Shown: piece by piece, positions 15,747 to 24,753 of the stretch
How the letters are laid out: every line of letters starts with the position of its first letter
Numbering within the stretch: position 1 is the first letter of the stretch
NCBI RefSeq assembly: GCF_002423035.1
Contig: NZ_DIUM01000135.1
Span: 4,041-68,040 of the forward strand
Direction: 5' to 3'
Origin: Thiocapsa sp. UBA6158
GTDB lineage: Bacteria > Pseudomonadota > Gammaproteobacteria > Chromatiales > Chromatiaceae
DNA length: 64,000 bases
Made by a program: the position numbers and the translations under genes
Notes under the pieces: generated by a model
The model's input: only the letters and a program-made list of their open reading frames with translations
The model's database searches: none
What the model was told of the DNA's origin: nothing

Positions 15747-18725
15747 CTACGCCGCCGTCTCGTCAAGCGCTGCGGTCTTGCGTGCGATCAGTTCGCGGTC
15801 GCAGACCGGGCAGAATTCGTGCTCGCCCGCGATGTAGCCGTGCTTGGGGCAGATCGAAAAGACCGGCGTGACCGTGATGTAGGGCTGACGGAAGTTCTCC
15901 AGCGCCCGCCGGACCAACCGTTTACAGGCGTCGGTCGTCGAGATCTGCTCGTTCATGTAAAGGTGCAGCACCGTGCCGCCCGTGTATTTGGTCTGCAGCG
16001 CCTCCTGCATGGCGAGTGCCTCGAAGGGGTCGTCCGTGTAGCCCACCGGCAGCTGGGAGCTGTTGGTGTAGTAGGGCGTTTCGGGCGTGCCGGCTTGGAG
16101 GATGTCCGGGAAGCGCTTCTTGTCCTCGCGGGCGAAGCGATAGGTCGTGCCCTCCGCCGGCGTGGCCTCCAGGTTGTACATGCTGCCGGTCGACTCCTGA
16201 AACTCCACCATCCGTGCGCGGACATGATCGAGGATCCGGCAGGCCATGGCGTGGCCCCATGCCGTGGTGATGTCTTCGGCATCGTCGGTGAAGTTGCGGA
16301 TCAGCTCGTTGACCCCGTTCACGCCGATGGTCGAGAAATGGTTGCGCAGGGTGCCCAGATACCGCTTGGTGTAGGGGAAGAGCCCGGCGTCCATGTGACG
16401 CTGGATGACCTTGCGCTTGATTTCCAGACTGTTGCGCGAGAGGTCCAAGAGTGTATCGAGCCGCGCCAACAGCCCGGCCTCGTCGCCGCGATGAGTGTAC
16501 CCGAGCCGCGCACAGTTGATGGTCACGACGCCGAGCGAGCCGGTCTGCTCGGCCGAGCCGAAGAGCCCGTTGCCGCGCTTGAGCAGCTCACGCAGGTCCA
16601 GCTGGAGCCGACAGCACATGGACCGCACCATGTTCGGGGAAAGCTCCGAATTCAGGAAATTCTGGAAGTAGGGCAGGCCGTACTTCGCCGTCATCTCGAA
16701 CAGGTGCTCCGCGTTCTCGCTGTCCCACGGGAAATCGGAGGTGATGTTGTAGGTCGGGATCGGGAAGGTGAAGATCCGACCCTTCGCGTCGCCCTCGGTC
16801 ATCACCTCGATATAGGCCCGATTGATCAGGTCCATCTCGGCCTGGAGATCGCCGTAGGTGAAGGGCTGCTCCACGCCCGCGATCACCGGTACCTGCTCGC
16901 GCAGATCCTCGGGGCAGACCCAGTCGAAGGTCAGATTCGTGAAGGGTGTGTTACCGGTGACGAAGGTTTTGCCGTGACGGCGTGCCACGAAGGTGCCGTT
17001 GCGGGTGGTCGGACACCAGACCCGGCCCTTGTAAGGCTTGCGCTCGATGAGCTGGATGTAGGTGTCGCGGTTGCGGATGATGTTGAGCACATGCACGCCG
17101 GAGTCTTTGCGTGTGTAGACCGTGCTGCCATAGCCGGCCAATGCGCACAACTCCTGCAGGGCATCGAGATTCTCCCGGTCGTTGGTGTAGATCCGGACGC
17201 GTCCGCTCTCCTCGACGCTGCCGTTGCCCTTCACGTAGGTGTCCAGGAAGAGTCGAATCTGGCGGACCGACAGGGTGCGGATGAATCCGGGGACACACTT
17301 GCGCTCGAGATACCCGAGCACGAAGTTGCTCGCGTCGCGGTTCAGGCGATAGCGGCAGACGGGGTGATTGGCGTAGGTCCCTGTGTGCTCGTAGCGATGC
17401 CAGCTCAGATCGAGTTCGTGCAACAGCCACTCGATCTCGGCGGCGTTTTCAGGGTTTCCCGTCGACTGATAGAGGGCAACCCGGCGGCGACCGTCGCTGA
17501 AGTCGAAATTGCCCTCGGCCACCACCCAGGCCATCAACATGACCAGCTTGTCGTCGACCTCAAGCGTCGATGTCGTCTCCCAGGCATTCGGTATGATGAC
17601 CGGGGACTTCATCTCCGCGACGGTTTCGATGTCTTCCAGCACCCAGCGGTCGTCGCTGTTGAAGACCTTGCGCAGGATCTTGTGGCGTGGCGTAACCCAT
17701 TGCTCCTGCGTGCGGTTGCGCAGCACGTACATGTCGCCGTCGAAATCGTAGGCGGTGATCGCCAGCGGCTCCAGATATTCGAGCTGATTGGTGCGCCAGT
17801 CGAGTGTGGCGATCTTCTCGCCCGGGGCGATCTGGTCATGTCGCTTCCACCCGTTCTCCGTCAGACACTCGGTCTCTTCGTCGACACACTGACAACCCCA
17901 GCGCGACGGCACGTTCAGGTTATAGATCAGCTCCTGGATCGCCTGCTTGACATGCGGATAGTCCAGCCCGTCGACGCGCACGAAGGGCGCCATGTAGGTA
18001 TCGAAGCTCGAAAACGCCTGTGCGCCCGCCCACTCGTTCTGGAGCGTGCCGAGAAAGTTGACGATCTGCCCGATCGCCGAGGACATGTGCTTGGGTGGAC
18101 CCGCCTCGACCTTGCCCGGAACCCCGTTCAGCCCCTCGTTGAGCAGGGTGCGCAGCGACCAGCCGGCGCAGTAGCCCGAGAGCATGTCTAGATCGTGGAT
18201 ATGGATATCGCCTTCGCGATGGGCCTGGCCGATCTCGGGCGGGTAAACGTGACTCAACCAATAGTTGGCGATCATCTTGCCCGAGGTGTTGAGGATCAGG
18301 CCGCCGAGCGAGTAGCCCTGATTGGCATTGGCCGCGACACGCCAGTCCGAGCGGTCGAGATACTCGTTGATGGAACCGCCGACATCCACCAGTGTGCGAT
18401 GCTCGTCGCGCAGCTTCTTGTGCTGCTCGCGATAGACGATGTAGCTGCGGGCGGTCTCGAAATGGTTTGCGCTGATCAGCGTCTGCTCGACGACATCCTG
18501 GATGCCTTCGATATCGGGCAGGCGGTCGGCCCCGTAGCGATGCGCCAGCACCTTGACCACTTGAGCAGTCAGTAGACTCGCCTCGGGCGTGCCGAACTCA
18601 CCGCTTGCCTGTCCGGCGCGACGGATCGCCGATTCGATCTTGGCCGCATCGAAACGCACCTCGACACCGTCGCGCTTGCGGACCCGCAAGGGCAGGGTCG
18701 ACAGGTTGTTGTGCTGGTGTCCCAT
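15747..18725 (-). CDS. nrdD: Anaerobic ribonucleoside-triphosphate reductase large subunit NrdD with intein
   Basis: 992 residues before splicing, about 679 after. It has an N-terminal ATP-cone (about residues 10-105) for allosteric control, then the NrdD barrel. The intein interrupts the conserved SRWGCQ/TPFTNLTFDW sequence after residue 279. The finger-loop Cys region is NMVRSMCCRLQ, and the C-terminal Zn-knuckle is CPKHGY...CPVC. The radical Gly domain is absent from this polypeptide and encoded separately downstream. It reduces NTPs to dNTPs without oxygen. NrdR boxes and an FNR box lie upstream. Confidence 0.95.
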   Translation of the reverse strand: MGHQHNNLSTLPLRVRKRDGVEVRFDAAKIESAIRRAGQASGEFGTPEASLLTAQVVKVLAHRYGADRLPDIEGIQDVVEQTLISANHFETARSYIVYREQHKKLRDEHRTLVDVGGSINEYLDRSDWRVAANANQGYSLGGLILNTSGKMIANYWLSHVYPPEIGQAHREGDIHIHDLDMLSGYCAGWSLRTLLNEGLNGVPGKVEAGPPKHMSSAIGQIVNFLGTLQNEWAGAQAFSSFDTYMAPFVRVDGLDYPHVKQAIQELIYNLNVPSRWGCQCVDEETECLTENGWKRHDQIAPGEKIATLDWRTNQLEYLEPLAITAYDFDGDMYVLRNRTQEQWVTPRHKILRKVFNSDDRWVLEDIETVAEMKSPVIIPNAWETTSTLEVDDKLVMLMAWVVAEGNFDFSDGRRRVALYQSTGNPENAAEIEWLLHELDLSWHRYEHTGTYANHPVCRYRLNRDASNFVLGYLERKCVPGFIRTLSVRQIRLFLDTYVKGNGSVEESGRVRIYTNDRENLDALQELCALAGYGSTVYTRKDSGVHVLNIIRNRDTYIQLIERKPYKGRVWCPTTRNGTFVARRHGKTFVTGNTPFTNLTFDWVCPEDLREQVPVIAGVEQPFTYGDLQAEMDLINRAYIEVMTEGDAKGRIFTFPIPTYNITSDFPWDSENAEHLFEMTAKYGLPYFQNFLNSELSPNMVRSMCCRLQLDLRELLKRGNGLFGSAEQTGSLGVVTINCARLGYTHRGDEAGLLARLDTLLDLSRNSLEIKRKVIQRHMDAGLFPYTKRYLGTLRNHFSTIGVNGVNELIRNFTDDAEDITTAWGHAMACRILDHVRARMVEFQESTGSMYNLEATPAEGTTYRFAREDKKRFPDILQAGTPETPYYTNSSQLPVGYTDDPFEALAMQEALQTKYTGGTVLHLYMNEQISTTDACKRLVRRALENFRQPYITVTPVFSICPKHGYIAGEHEFCPVCDRELIARKTAALDETAA
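16950..17888 (-). other. In-frame intein in NrdD (313 residues, LAGLIDADG-type insert)
   Basis: The intein runs from Cys280 (CVDEETEC) to Asn592 (KTFVTGN), with Thr as the +1 extein residue. Block A (CVDEETECLTENGWKRHDQI) and block B (VTPRHKIL, T-x-x-H) are present. The endonuclease insert has two LAGLIDADG-like motifs: LMAWVVAEGNF and FLDTYVKGNGSV. The second has Asn where a catalytic Asp is usual, so nicking activity may be lost. The penultimate residue is Gly rather than the common His. Removing 313 residues restores a continuous NrdD. Confidence 0.92.
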
Positions 18726-18746
18726 GGAGACGTCTCTTGTCCGTTG

Positions 18747-18762
18747 CCACTATATATTGTGG
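18747..18762. promoter_or_regulatory. NrdR box 1
   Basis: CCACTATATATTGTGG closely matches the NrdR consensus (ACACTATATATTGTGT). It lies 22 bp upstream of the nrdD ATG, just downstream of a -10-like TATAGT (18773-18768 on the minus strand), where a repressor would block initiation. Confidence 0.85.
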
Positions 18763-18777
18763 TGTAGACTATAACGC

Positions 18778-18793
18778 CAACTAGATGCTGTGT
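18778..18793. promoter_or_regulatory. NrdR box 2 (weaker)
   Basis: The ACTAGATGCTGTGT core (18780-18793) matches 10 of 14 positions of box 1 and is offset by exactly 31 bp, the three-turn spacing typical of paired NrdR boxes. Confidence 0.7.
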
Positions 18794-18812
18794 TGGAGAG
18801 TTTGCGGGGAAG

Positions 18813-18826
18813 TTGATCGGGATCAA
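18813..18826. promoter_or_regulatory. Consensus FNR box upstream of nrdD
   Basis: TTGATCGGGATCAA is a full match to TTGATNNNNATCAA. Its centre is about 58-61 bp upstream of the likely nrdD start site, compatible with class I activation, so anaerobic induction of nrdD is expected. It lies about 200 bp upstream of miaB in the other direction. Confidence 0.8.
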
Positions 18827-19020
18827 CACGAATGCATTCTTCGGTTGCGCTCCAGGCAGCTCCGGTTGCGCGCCAGTGGGACGATCGGCTGCTTGACACC
18901 CGGGCACCGAAACCGGACGATGCAGATCCGCACGGCTGGTCGTTCGACGGCCGGGGGTTGTGGATTGCTTATCCTCACCCCATCAACCTGATCTACTGCG
19001 CGGTCGCGCCTCTCGCTCTC

Positions 19021-20406
19021 ATGCCTTCGATGCCCCGCAAGCTTTTTATCCAGACCCACGGCTGTCAGATGAACGAATACGATTCGGCCCGATTGGCGGA
19101 CGTTCTGCATGCGTCCGCAGGTCTGGAGCTGACGCAGCGGGCGGAGGATGCCGATGTCCTGCTGCTCAACACCTGCTCGATTCGCGAGAAGGCTCAGGAA
19201 AAAGTCTTCTCCCAGCTCGGACGTTGGCGGGCGTTGAAGCTCGAGAATCCTGACCTGGTGATCGGGGTGGGCGGTTGCGTGGCGAGCCAGGAAGGCGAGG
19301 CCATTCGTACGCGTGCACCCTATGTCGACATCGTGTTCGGCCCCCAGACGCTGCATCGGTTGCCCGAAATGCTCAAGAACCTCGAGGAGCGTCATTCTCC
19401 CCAGGTGGACGTGTCATTCCCGGAGATCGAGAAATTCGATTGCCTGCCGACACCCCGGGCCGATGGACCGACCGCCTTCGTGTCCGTGATGGAAGGCTGC
19501 TCCAAGTACTGTACCTACTGTGTTGTGCCCTACACGCGCGGGGAGGAGATCAGCCGCCCCTTCGACGACGTGATCGCCGAGGTCGCCGTCCTGGCCGAGC
19601 AAGGCGTGCGCGAAGTCACCCTGCTCGGGCAGAACGTGAATGCCTATCGAGGCGCTTTTGCCGACGAGACCTGCGAGGGTGAAACCGCCGATCTTGCGCT
19701 TCTGATCCGCTATGTCGCCGCGATCGACGGGATCGATCGTATCCGCTTCACCACCAGCCATCCGGTGGAGTTTTCAGACAGTTTGATCGATGTCTATGCC
19801 GACGTTCCCGAGCTCGTCGGCTTCGTGCACCTGCCGGTGCAATCGGGCTCGGATCGGATCCTCGCCGCCATGAAGCGCGGGCACACGGCGCTGGAGTACC
19901 GCTCGAAGATCCGCCGGCTGCGCCAGGCTCGGCCCGGAATCGGCATCTCCACGGACGTCATCGTCGGCTTTCCCGGCGAGACCGAGAGCGACTTTGCCGC
20001 GACCATGGATCTGGTCGAGGAGATCGGGTTCGACCAGAGCTTCAGCTTCATCTATAGCCGGCGGCCCGGCACGCCGGCGGCGGATTATCCGGACGATGTG
20101 TCGCTTGCCGACAAGAAATCTCGGTTGGAGCGGCTTCAGGCGCGCATCAACGACAATGCTCGTCACTACAGCCAGGCGATGGTCGGCACCCTTCAACGCA
20201 TCTTGGTCGAGCGCCCGTCGCGCAAGGATCCGTTCCAGCTTGCAGGTCGGACCGAGAACAACCGCGTCGTCAATTTCACCGGCGCGCCTGCGTTGATCGG
20301 CGATTTTGTCGAGGTCGAGATCACCGAGGCGCTCCCCAACTCGCTGCGTGGTCGTCTCGTCACCGCCCCGGCGGTTCGGCCGGCGATGAGCGGAATCGAC
20401 GCTTGA
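19021..20406 (+). CDS. miaB: MiaB, tRNA-2-methylthio-N6-isopentenyladenosine synthase
   Basis: 461 residues. The N-terminal UPF0004 domain has its three cluster Cys in THGCQMNEYDS, LLNTCSIREKA and VGGCVASQ. The radical-SAM domain has CSKYCTYC (about residues 160-167), and a TRAM domain closes the C-terminus. It adds the methylthio group to A37 of tRNAs reading UNN codons. The start is ATG 19021 or 19030; upstream in-frame sequence lacks MiaB similarity. It heads the miaB-ybeZ-ybeY-corC block, overlapping ybeZ by TTGA. Confidence 0.95.
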   Translation: MPSMPRKLFIQTHGCQMNEYDSARLADVLHASAGLELTQRAEDADVLLLNTCSIREKAQEKVFSQLGRWRALKLENPDLVIGVGGCVASQEGEAIRTRAPYVDIVFGPQTLHRLPEMLKNLEERHSPQVDVSFPEIEKFDCLPTPRADGPTAFVSVMEGCSKYCTYCVVPYTRGEEISRPFDDVIAEVAVLAEQGVREVTLLGQNVNAYRGAFADETCEGETADLALLIRYVAAIDGIDRIRFTTSHPVEFSDSLIDVYADVPELVGFVHLPVQSGSDRILAAMKRGHTALEYRSKIRRLRQARPGIGISTDVIVGFPGETESDFAATMDLVEEIGFDQSFSFIYSRRPGTPAADYPDDVSLADKKSRLERLQARINDNARHYSQAMVGTLQRILVERPSRKDPFQLAGRTENNRVVNFTGAPALIGDFVEVEITEALPNSLRGRLVTAPAVRPAMSGIDA

Positions 20407-21419
20407 ACGCGACCACCCCCTTGTCCGCCCAACCGCAAACACTGGATCTGGAGCTCAAGCCCGCCGACAACGTGCGGCTCGCCAATCTTTGTGGCCAGTT
20501 CGATCAGCATCTGCGCCAGTTGGAGCGTCGACTCGGCATCGAGATCAGCAATCGCGGCGTCAACTTCCGTCTGATCGGCGATCCGCAAGGCGTACGCCTC
20601 GGCGAGCAGCTGCTCCAAGATCTCTATGCCGAGACTGTCGCTGAGGTCCTCACGCCCGAGACTATTCATCTCTGGCTCCAGGAGTCCGGGGCCGACGCGC
20701 TTTTGGAATCGGCCGAGGATCGTCTGCCGGATGTCGTCATCAAGACCAAGCGCGGCCTGATCCGAGCACGCGGACCGAATCAGCAGAGTTATCTCCACGC
20801 CATGCTCAAGCACGACATCAACTTCGGTGTCGGTCCTGCCGGGACGGGCAAGACCTATCTCGCGGTGGCCTGCGCGGTCGAAGCGCTCGAATCCGACAGC
20901 GTGCGCCGGCTCTTGCTGGTGCGACCTGCAGTGGAGGCCGGCGAGCGTCTGGGGTTCCTGCCCGGCGATCTGGCCCAGAAGATCGATCCCTATCTGCGTC
21001 CGCTCTACGACGCACTCTTCGAGATGCTCGGTTTCGAGAAGGTCACCAAGCTGCTCGAGCGCAACGTCATCGAGGTCGCCCCGCTGGCTTACATGCGCGG
21101 TCGTACGCTCAACGACTCCTTCATCATCCTCGACGAGGCCCAGAACACGACACCCGAGCAGATGAAGATGTTCCTGACGCGCATCGGTTTCGGCTCGACC
21201 GCGGTGATCACGGGCGACGTGACCCAGGTCGATCTGCCGCGCGGGCAGCCCTCGGGTCTGCGGCAAGCCGTCGAGATCCTCAAGGATGTCGAGGGCATCA
21301 GTTTTACCTTCTTCAACGCTCGCGACGTGGTGCGCCACGCCTTGGTTCAGCGCATCGTCAGCGCCTACGATGCCTTCGAGCAGCCGGTACCTCTGCGGGG
21401 GCGGGCGCCGAAGGCATGA
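20403..21419 (+). CDS. ybeZ: PhoH-like ATPase YbeZ
   Basis: 338 residues. After an N-terminal KH-like region, the PhoH ATPase core shows Walker A GPAGTGKTYLA (about residue 142-152), Walker B FIILDEAQNTTPEQM and sensor motif ITGDVTQVDLP. It probably acts with YbeY in rRNA maturation and RNA quality control. The TTG start overlaps the miaB stop in TTGA; no nearby ATG fits. The stop overlaps the ybeY start (ATGA). Confidence 0.92.
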   Translation: MNATTPLSAQPQTLDLELKPADNVRLANLCGQFDQHLRQLERRLGIEISNRGVNFRLIGDPQGVRLGEQLLQDLYAETVAEVLTPETIHLWLQESGADALLESAEDRLPDVVIKTKRGLIRARGPNQQSYLHAMLKHDINFGVGPAGTGKTYLAVACAVEALESDSVRRLLLVRPAVEAGERLGFLPGDLAQKIDPYLRPLYDALFEMLGFEKVTKLLERNVIEVAPLAYMRGRTLNDSFIILDEAQNTTPEQMKMFLTRIGFGSTAVITGDVTQVDLPRGQPSGLRQAVEILKDVEGISFTFFNARDVVRHALVQRIVSAYDAFEQPVPLRGRAPKA

Positions 21420-21916
21420 GCGGCGATCGGCCCGTGACGCTGGATCTGGATCTGCAGATCGCTTGCGAGGCAGAGGATCTCCCGGCCCCGGCCGACTTCG
21501 AGCGCTGGGCGGCGGCAGCCTTGTTCGGTCGGCGCGAGCGTGCGTCGCTCACCATTCGCCTCGTGGATGCCGAGGAGGGCGCGGCCCTGAACGGAACCTA
21601 CCGGGGACGCCAAGGGCCGACCAATGTCCTGTCCTTTCCGTTCGAGCTTCCACCCGAGCTGGGGCTCGGTCTCGATGCGCAGGATCCGATCGCCGATCTG
21701 CTCGGCGATCTCGTGATTTGCGCCGGGGTGGTGCAGCGCGAAGCACGCGAACAGTGCAAGATCGCGCAGGCCCACTGGGCCCACATGGTGGTGCACGGCG
21801 TCCTGCATCTGCTTGATTACGATCACCTTACAGAGCACGATGCCGAGGAGATGGAAACCCTGGAATCGGGTATCCTCGGCGCGTTGGGCTTTCCTTCACC
21901 TTACGAGGATCAATAA
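21416..21916 (+). CDS. ybeY: Endoribonuclease YbeY
   Basis: 166 residues. The zinc-binding motif is HGVLHLLDYDH (about residues 126-136), matching the family H-G-x-L-H-L-x-G-Y-D-H except for Asp in place of Gly. TNVLSFPFE and GDLVIC are also conserved. It is a metal-dependent RNase acting in 16S rRNA 3' maturation. It is translationally coupled to ybeZ. Confidence 0.93.
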   Translation: MSGDRPVTLDLDLQIACEAEDLPAPADFERWAAAALFGRRERASLTIRLVDAEEGAALNGTYRGRQGPTNVLSFPFELPPELGLGLDAQDPIADLLGDLVICAGVVQREAREQCKIAQAHWAHMVVHGVLHLLDYDHLTEHDAEEMETLESGILGALGFPSPYEDQ

Positions 21917-21922
21917 CACACG

Positions 21923-22813
21923 ATGGCCAGCGATCGATCTACCGAGGGCTCGCGTTCACGCAACTGGTTCGAAAGGATCGGCCAGATGCTCGGGGGCGAG
22001 CCACAAGACAAGGAGCAGCTCTTGGAGGTGCTCAAGGATGCGAAGGAGCGTGAGCTGCTCGATACCGATGCCTTGAGCATGATCGAAGGCGTCTTGCAGG
22101 TCTCCGACCTGCGTGTGCGCGACATCATGATTCCACGCGCAGAGATGGTCTCGCTCAGACGCGACGACCCGCTGGACAAGATCCTCGAGATTGCCGTCAA
22201 ATCGGCACATTCCCGTTTCCCCGTCACGGGCGACGACAAAGGAGAGGTCGTCGGCATCCTGCTCGCCAAGGACCTGCTGTCCTTCTGCCGAGATCACGGC
22301 GGCCGCGCCTTCAACATCCGCGATCTGTTGCGCTCCGCGGTCTTCGTGCCCGAGAGCAAGCGCCTGAATGTCCTGCTCAAGGAATTTCGTTCCAGCCGTA
22401 ATCACATGGCGATCGTGATCGACGAGTACGGCAGTGCCGGCGGACTCGTGACCATCGAGGACGTGCTCGAGCAGATCGTCGGCGAGATCGACGACGAGCA
22501 CGACTACGACGAAGGTCCCGGGATCTTCCGACGCGGCAAGAACGAGTTCAGCGCCAAGGCGCGCACGACCGTCGAAGACTTCAACGAGTATTTCGGCAGC
22601 GACTTTTCCGACGAGGAGTTCGACACCATCGGCGGTCTGGTCGTCAACGCACTCGGCCATCTGCCCAAGAAAGGCGAGTCGGTCGAACTCGGTCGGTTCC
22701 GCTTCACCGTGATGCGTGCTGACAGCAGGCGTGTCCACCTCGTGAGCGTAGAGGCGTTGGATTTCAACGAAGACGCGCCCGTTGTCTCGGAAGACGCCGC
22801 GCGACCGACCTGA
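21923..22813 (+). CDS. corC: CorC/YbeX CBS-domain protein
   Basis: 296 residues: N-terminal helical region, two CBS domains (VRDIMIPRAEMVSL and FVPESKRLNVLLKEF regions, about residues 65-190), an EYGSAGGLVTIEDVLEQIVGEI linker and a CorC_HlyC transporter-associated domain at the C-terminus. It is linked to magnesium/cobalt efflux and, in the ybeZYX operon, to ribosome-related metal homeostasis. It starts 6 bp after ybeY. No lnt follows, unlike in enterobacteria. Confidence 0.92.
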   Translation: MASDRSTEGSRSRNWFERIGQMLGGEPQDKEQLLEVLKDAKERELLDTDALSMIEGVLQVSDLRVRDIMIPRAEMVSLRRDDPLDKILEIAVKSAHSRFPVTGDDKGEVVGILLAKDLLSFCRDHGGRAFNIRDLLRSAVFVPESKRLNVLLKEFRSSRNHMAIVIDEYGSAGGLVTIEDVLEQIVGEIDDEHDYDEGPGIFRRGKNEFSAKARTTVEDFNEYFGSDFSDEEFDTIGGLVVNALGHLPKKGESVELGRFRFTVMRADSRRVHLVSVEALDFNEDAPVVSEDAARPT

Positions 22814-22852
22814 AGCTGACGGCTGACGGCTGACGGCCGGAGATTGGAGCCA

Positions 22853-23890
22853 ATGGAACTGAAACACCTATGCGTGTGTCGATCACTGCTGTCTGTTCTT
22901 ATGCTGCTGTGGTCGGCTTCATCATTCGCCGAGCGCCTGGACGCCGTTCTGAGCGCCGAGCAACCTTGCCCTGCGACGGTCTCGATCAAGCGTCCCGACA
23001 ACCCGGGTTCGATCCATCTCGTCCCCGGACAAGACTACCCGGTCGTCGGGACCAATCGTGCCGATCCGAGCCACTATCGACTCAGGTTCGAGGACGCGAG
23101 CCCGAAGGAGCGCTGGGTCGAGATCCGATGCGGTCGACTTGCCGACGACGCTGCGAACACTGCGGGTGCGGACGCACGCCCGTCGTCGCCCCCGTCCCCG
23201 TCACCCCCGCCGTCATTGCGTGCAGGCGCGATGGAGAGTCAGCTCGTGCTGGCGGCCAGTTGGCAGCCCGCCTTCTGCGAGTTGCGCGCGACGCGCCCGG
23301 AATGCCGGGACCAGACGCCCGAGCGTGCGGATGCGCGGCGCTTCTCGCTCCACGGTCTCTGGCCTCAGCCCATCGGCAACAGCTATTGCGGTGTCGGCGA
23401 GCGGGAGCGGACGCTTTCGACGTCGGGCCGGTGGCGCTTCTTGCCCGCGCTCGATCTGGATGCGACCACACGCGCGCGCCTGGACAGGTTGATGCCGGGG
23501 ACACAGTCCGATTTGCAGCGGCACCAGTGGGTCAAGCACGGGTCCTGTTACGGCACGGATGCGGATACCTATTTCCGTCATTCCATCTTGCTGCTCGAGC
23601 AGCTCAACGCCTCAGGCGTTCGTGCACTGTTCGAGGAGAACATCGGCAAGCGTCTGAGCGCGACCCGGGTGCGGGCCGCGTTCGACGACGCCTTCGGCAA
23701 GGGGGCGGGCGAGCGGGTCCGCTTGAGCTGTTCAGATGGGTTGATCGAGGAGCTGCGGATCGGTCTGAAAGGTGTCGTCGACGACACCGCCGAGCTGGGC
23801 GAGTTGATCCTTGCCGCGCCCAAGCGGAGTCCCGACTGCCGCGGTGGATGGGTCGATCGAGCGGGCCTCGACACAGCCCGTCAGCGCTGA
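22853..23890 (+). CDS. Secreted RNase T2 family ribonuclease
   Basis: 345 residues with a Sec signal peptide (LLSVLMLLWSASSFA). The RNase T2 active-site segments are FSLHGLWP (about residue 165) and HQWVKHGSC (about residue 223-231), with both catalytic His. Paired Cys suggest disulfides in the periplasm. An N-terminal region of about 110 residues with a Pro/Ser linker precedes the catalytic domain and is not recognised. It is likely used for RNA scavenging. The ATG at 22853 follows a GGAG site. Confidence 0.88.
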   Translation: MELKHLCVCRSLLSVLMLLWSASSFAERLDAVLSAEQPCPATVSIKRPDNPGSIHLVPGQDYPVVGTNRADPSHYRLRFEDASPKERWVEIRCGRLADDAANTAGADARPSSPPSPSPPPSLRAGAMESQLVLAASWQPAFCELRATRPECRDQTPERADARRFSLHGLWPQPIGNSYCGVGERERTLSTSGRWRFLPALDLDATTRARLDRLMPGTQSDLQRHQWVKHGSCYGTDADTYFRHSILLLEQLNASGVRALFEENIGKRLSATRVRAAFDDAFGKGAGERVRLSCSDGLIEELRIGLKGVVDDTAELGELILAAPKRSPDCRGGWVDRAGLDTARQR

Positions 23891-23904
23891 GTCCGTGCGG
23901 CAGT

Positions 23905-24753
23905 CTAAATTCGACCGATCGTCCATGACGGTACCGCTCCGGCCGTCTTCTCCATCGCGAGTGCATCGGCGAGTCGCGGCAGCAGCTCCGCGAGCCGCTC
24001 TTCCAGGCGCCAAGGTGGGTTGAGAATCAGCATCCCGGACCCGTACATCCCGAAGTCGTCGACCTGTCGCCGTACCCTCAACTCGCACAGAAGCCCGTCC
24101 GGGACGGATTGCCGGATGCTCCCGATCAGTTCCGCGGAACGATCGCGCTGCAGCCCCAGACGTGGGAACCAGAGTGCGTAGACCCCGGTCGGCCAGCGGG
24201 CATGCGCGGCGACGAGTGCGTCTGCAACGCGTCTGTACTCGGAGACCTGCTCGTATGGCGGGTCGATCAGAACCAGTCCGCGTGCGGGCTTCGGCGGCAA
24301 GAGTGCGGTCAATCCTTCGAGACCGTCGCGACGATGGATGCCGATCCGGGGGTCGTTGCCGAGATGGCGACGCAGCGTCTGCGACTCGGTCGGATGAAGC
24401 TCCATCAGAATCAGCCGATCCTCCGCGCGCAGCAGATGCGCGGCGAGGGCGGGTGAGCCCGGATAGACCGAAAATCCTCCGCCTGGATTCAGCGCGCAGA
24501 TGGCCCCAAGATAGGCCGACAACTGCGGAAAGGCATCACGCTGCTCCCAGAGTCGCTCGATCCCGAGCCGATATTCCGCGGTCTTGAGTGCCTGCTCGGC
24601 GCCTAGATCGTACCGACCGGCCCCGGCGTGCGATTCGACGTAGACCAGCGGTTTGGGCTTCTTCAGGAGTGTCTCCAACATGAGGCTGAGAACCGCGTGC
24701 TTGAAGACGTCTGCGTGATTGCCGGCGTGGAAGCCGTGAAGGTAGCTTAACAG
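23905..24753 (-). CDS. rlmJ: RlmJ, 23S rRNA (adenine2030-N6)-methyltransferase, CTG start
   Basis: 282 residues. The start of known RlmJ proteins is M-L-S-Y-x-H-x-FHAGNHADV; here the matching codons are CTG-TTA-AGC-TAC, with AGGAG 7 nt before the CTG, and no ATG, GTG or TTG is better placed. The SAM site (YVESHAGAGRYDL) and the N6-adenine methylase motif LIDPPYE are intact. It methylates A2030 of 23S rRNA. It is convergent with the RNase T2 gene, 14 bp apart. Confidence 0.92.
   Translation of the reverse strand: MLSYLHGFHAGNHADVFKHAVLSLMLETLLKKPKPLVYVESHAGAGRYDLGAEQALKTAEYRLGIERLWEQRDAFPQLSAYLGAICALNPGGGFSVYPGSPALAAHLLRAEDRLILMELHPTESQTLRRHLGNDPRIGIHRRDGLEGLTALLPPKPARGLVLIDPPYEQVSEYRRVADALVAAHARWPTGVYALWFPRLGLQRDRSAELIGSIRQSVPDGLLCELRVRRQVDDFGMYGSGMLILNPPWRLEERLAELLPRLADALAMEKTAGAVPSWTIGRI

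Noticed and set aside
15594..18191. Plus-strand open frame of 865 codons opposite nrdD
   Set aside because: It is antisense to nrdD, whose product has all family motifs and a consistent intein; the long open frame is a GC-rich codon-bias shadow without ribosome-binding site or similarity.
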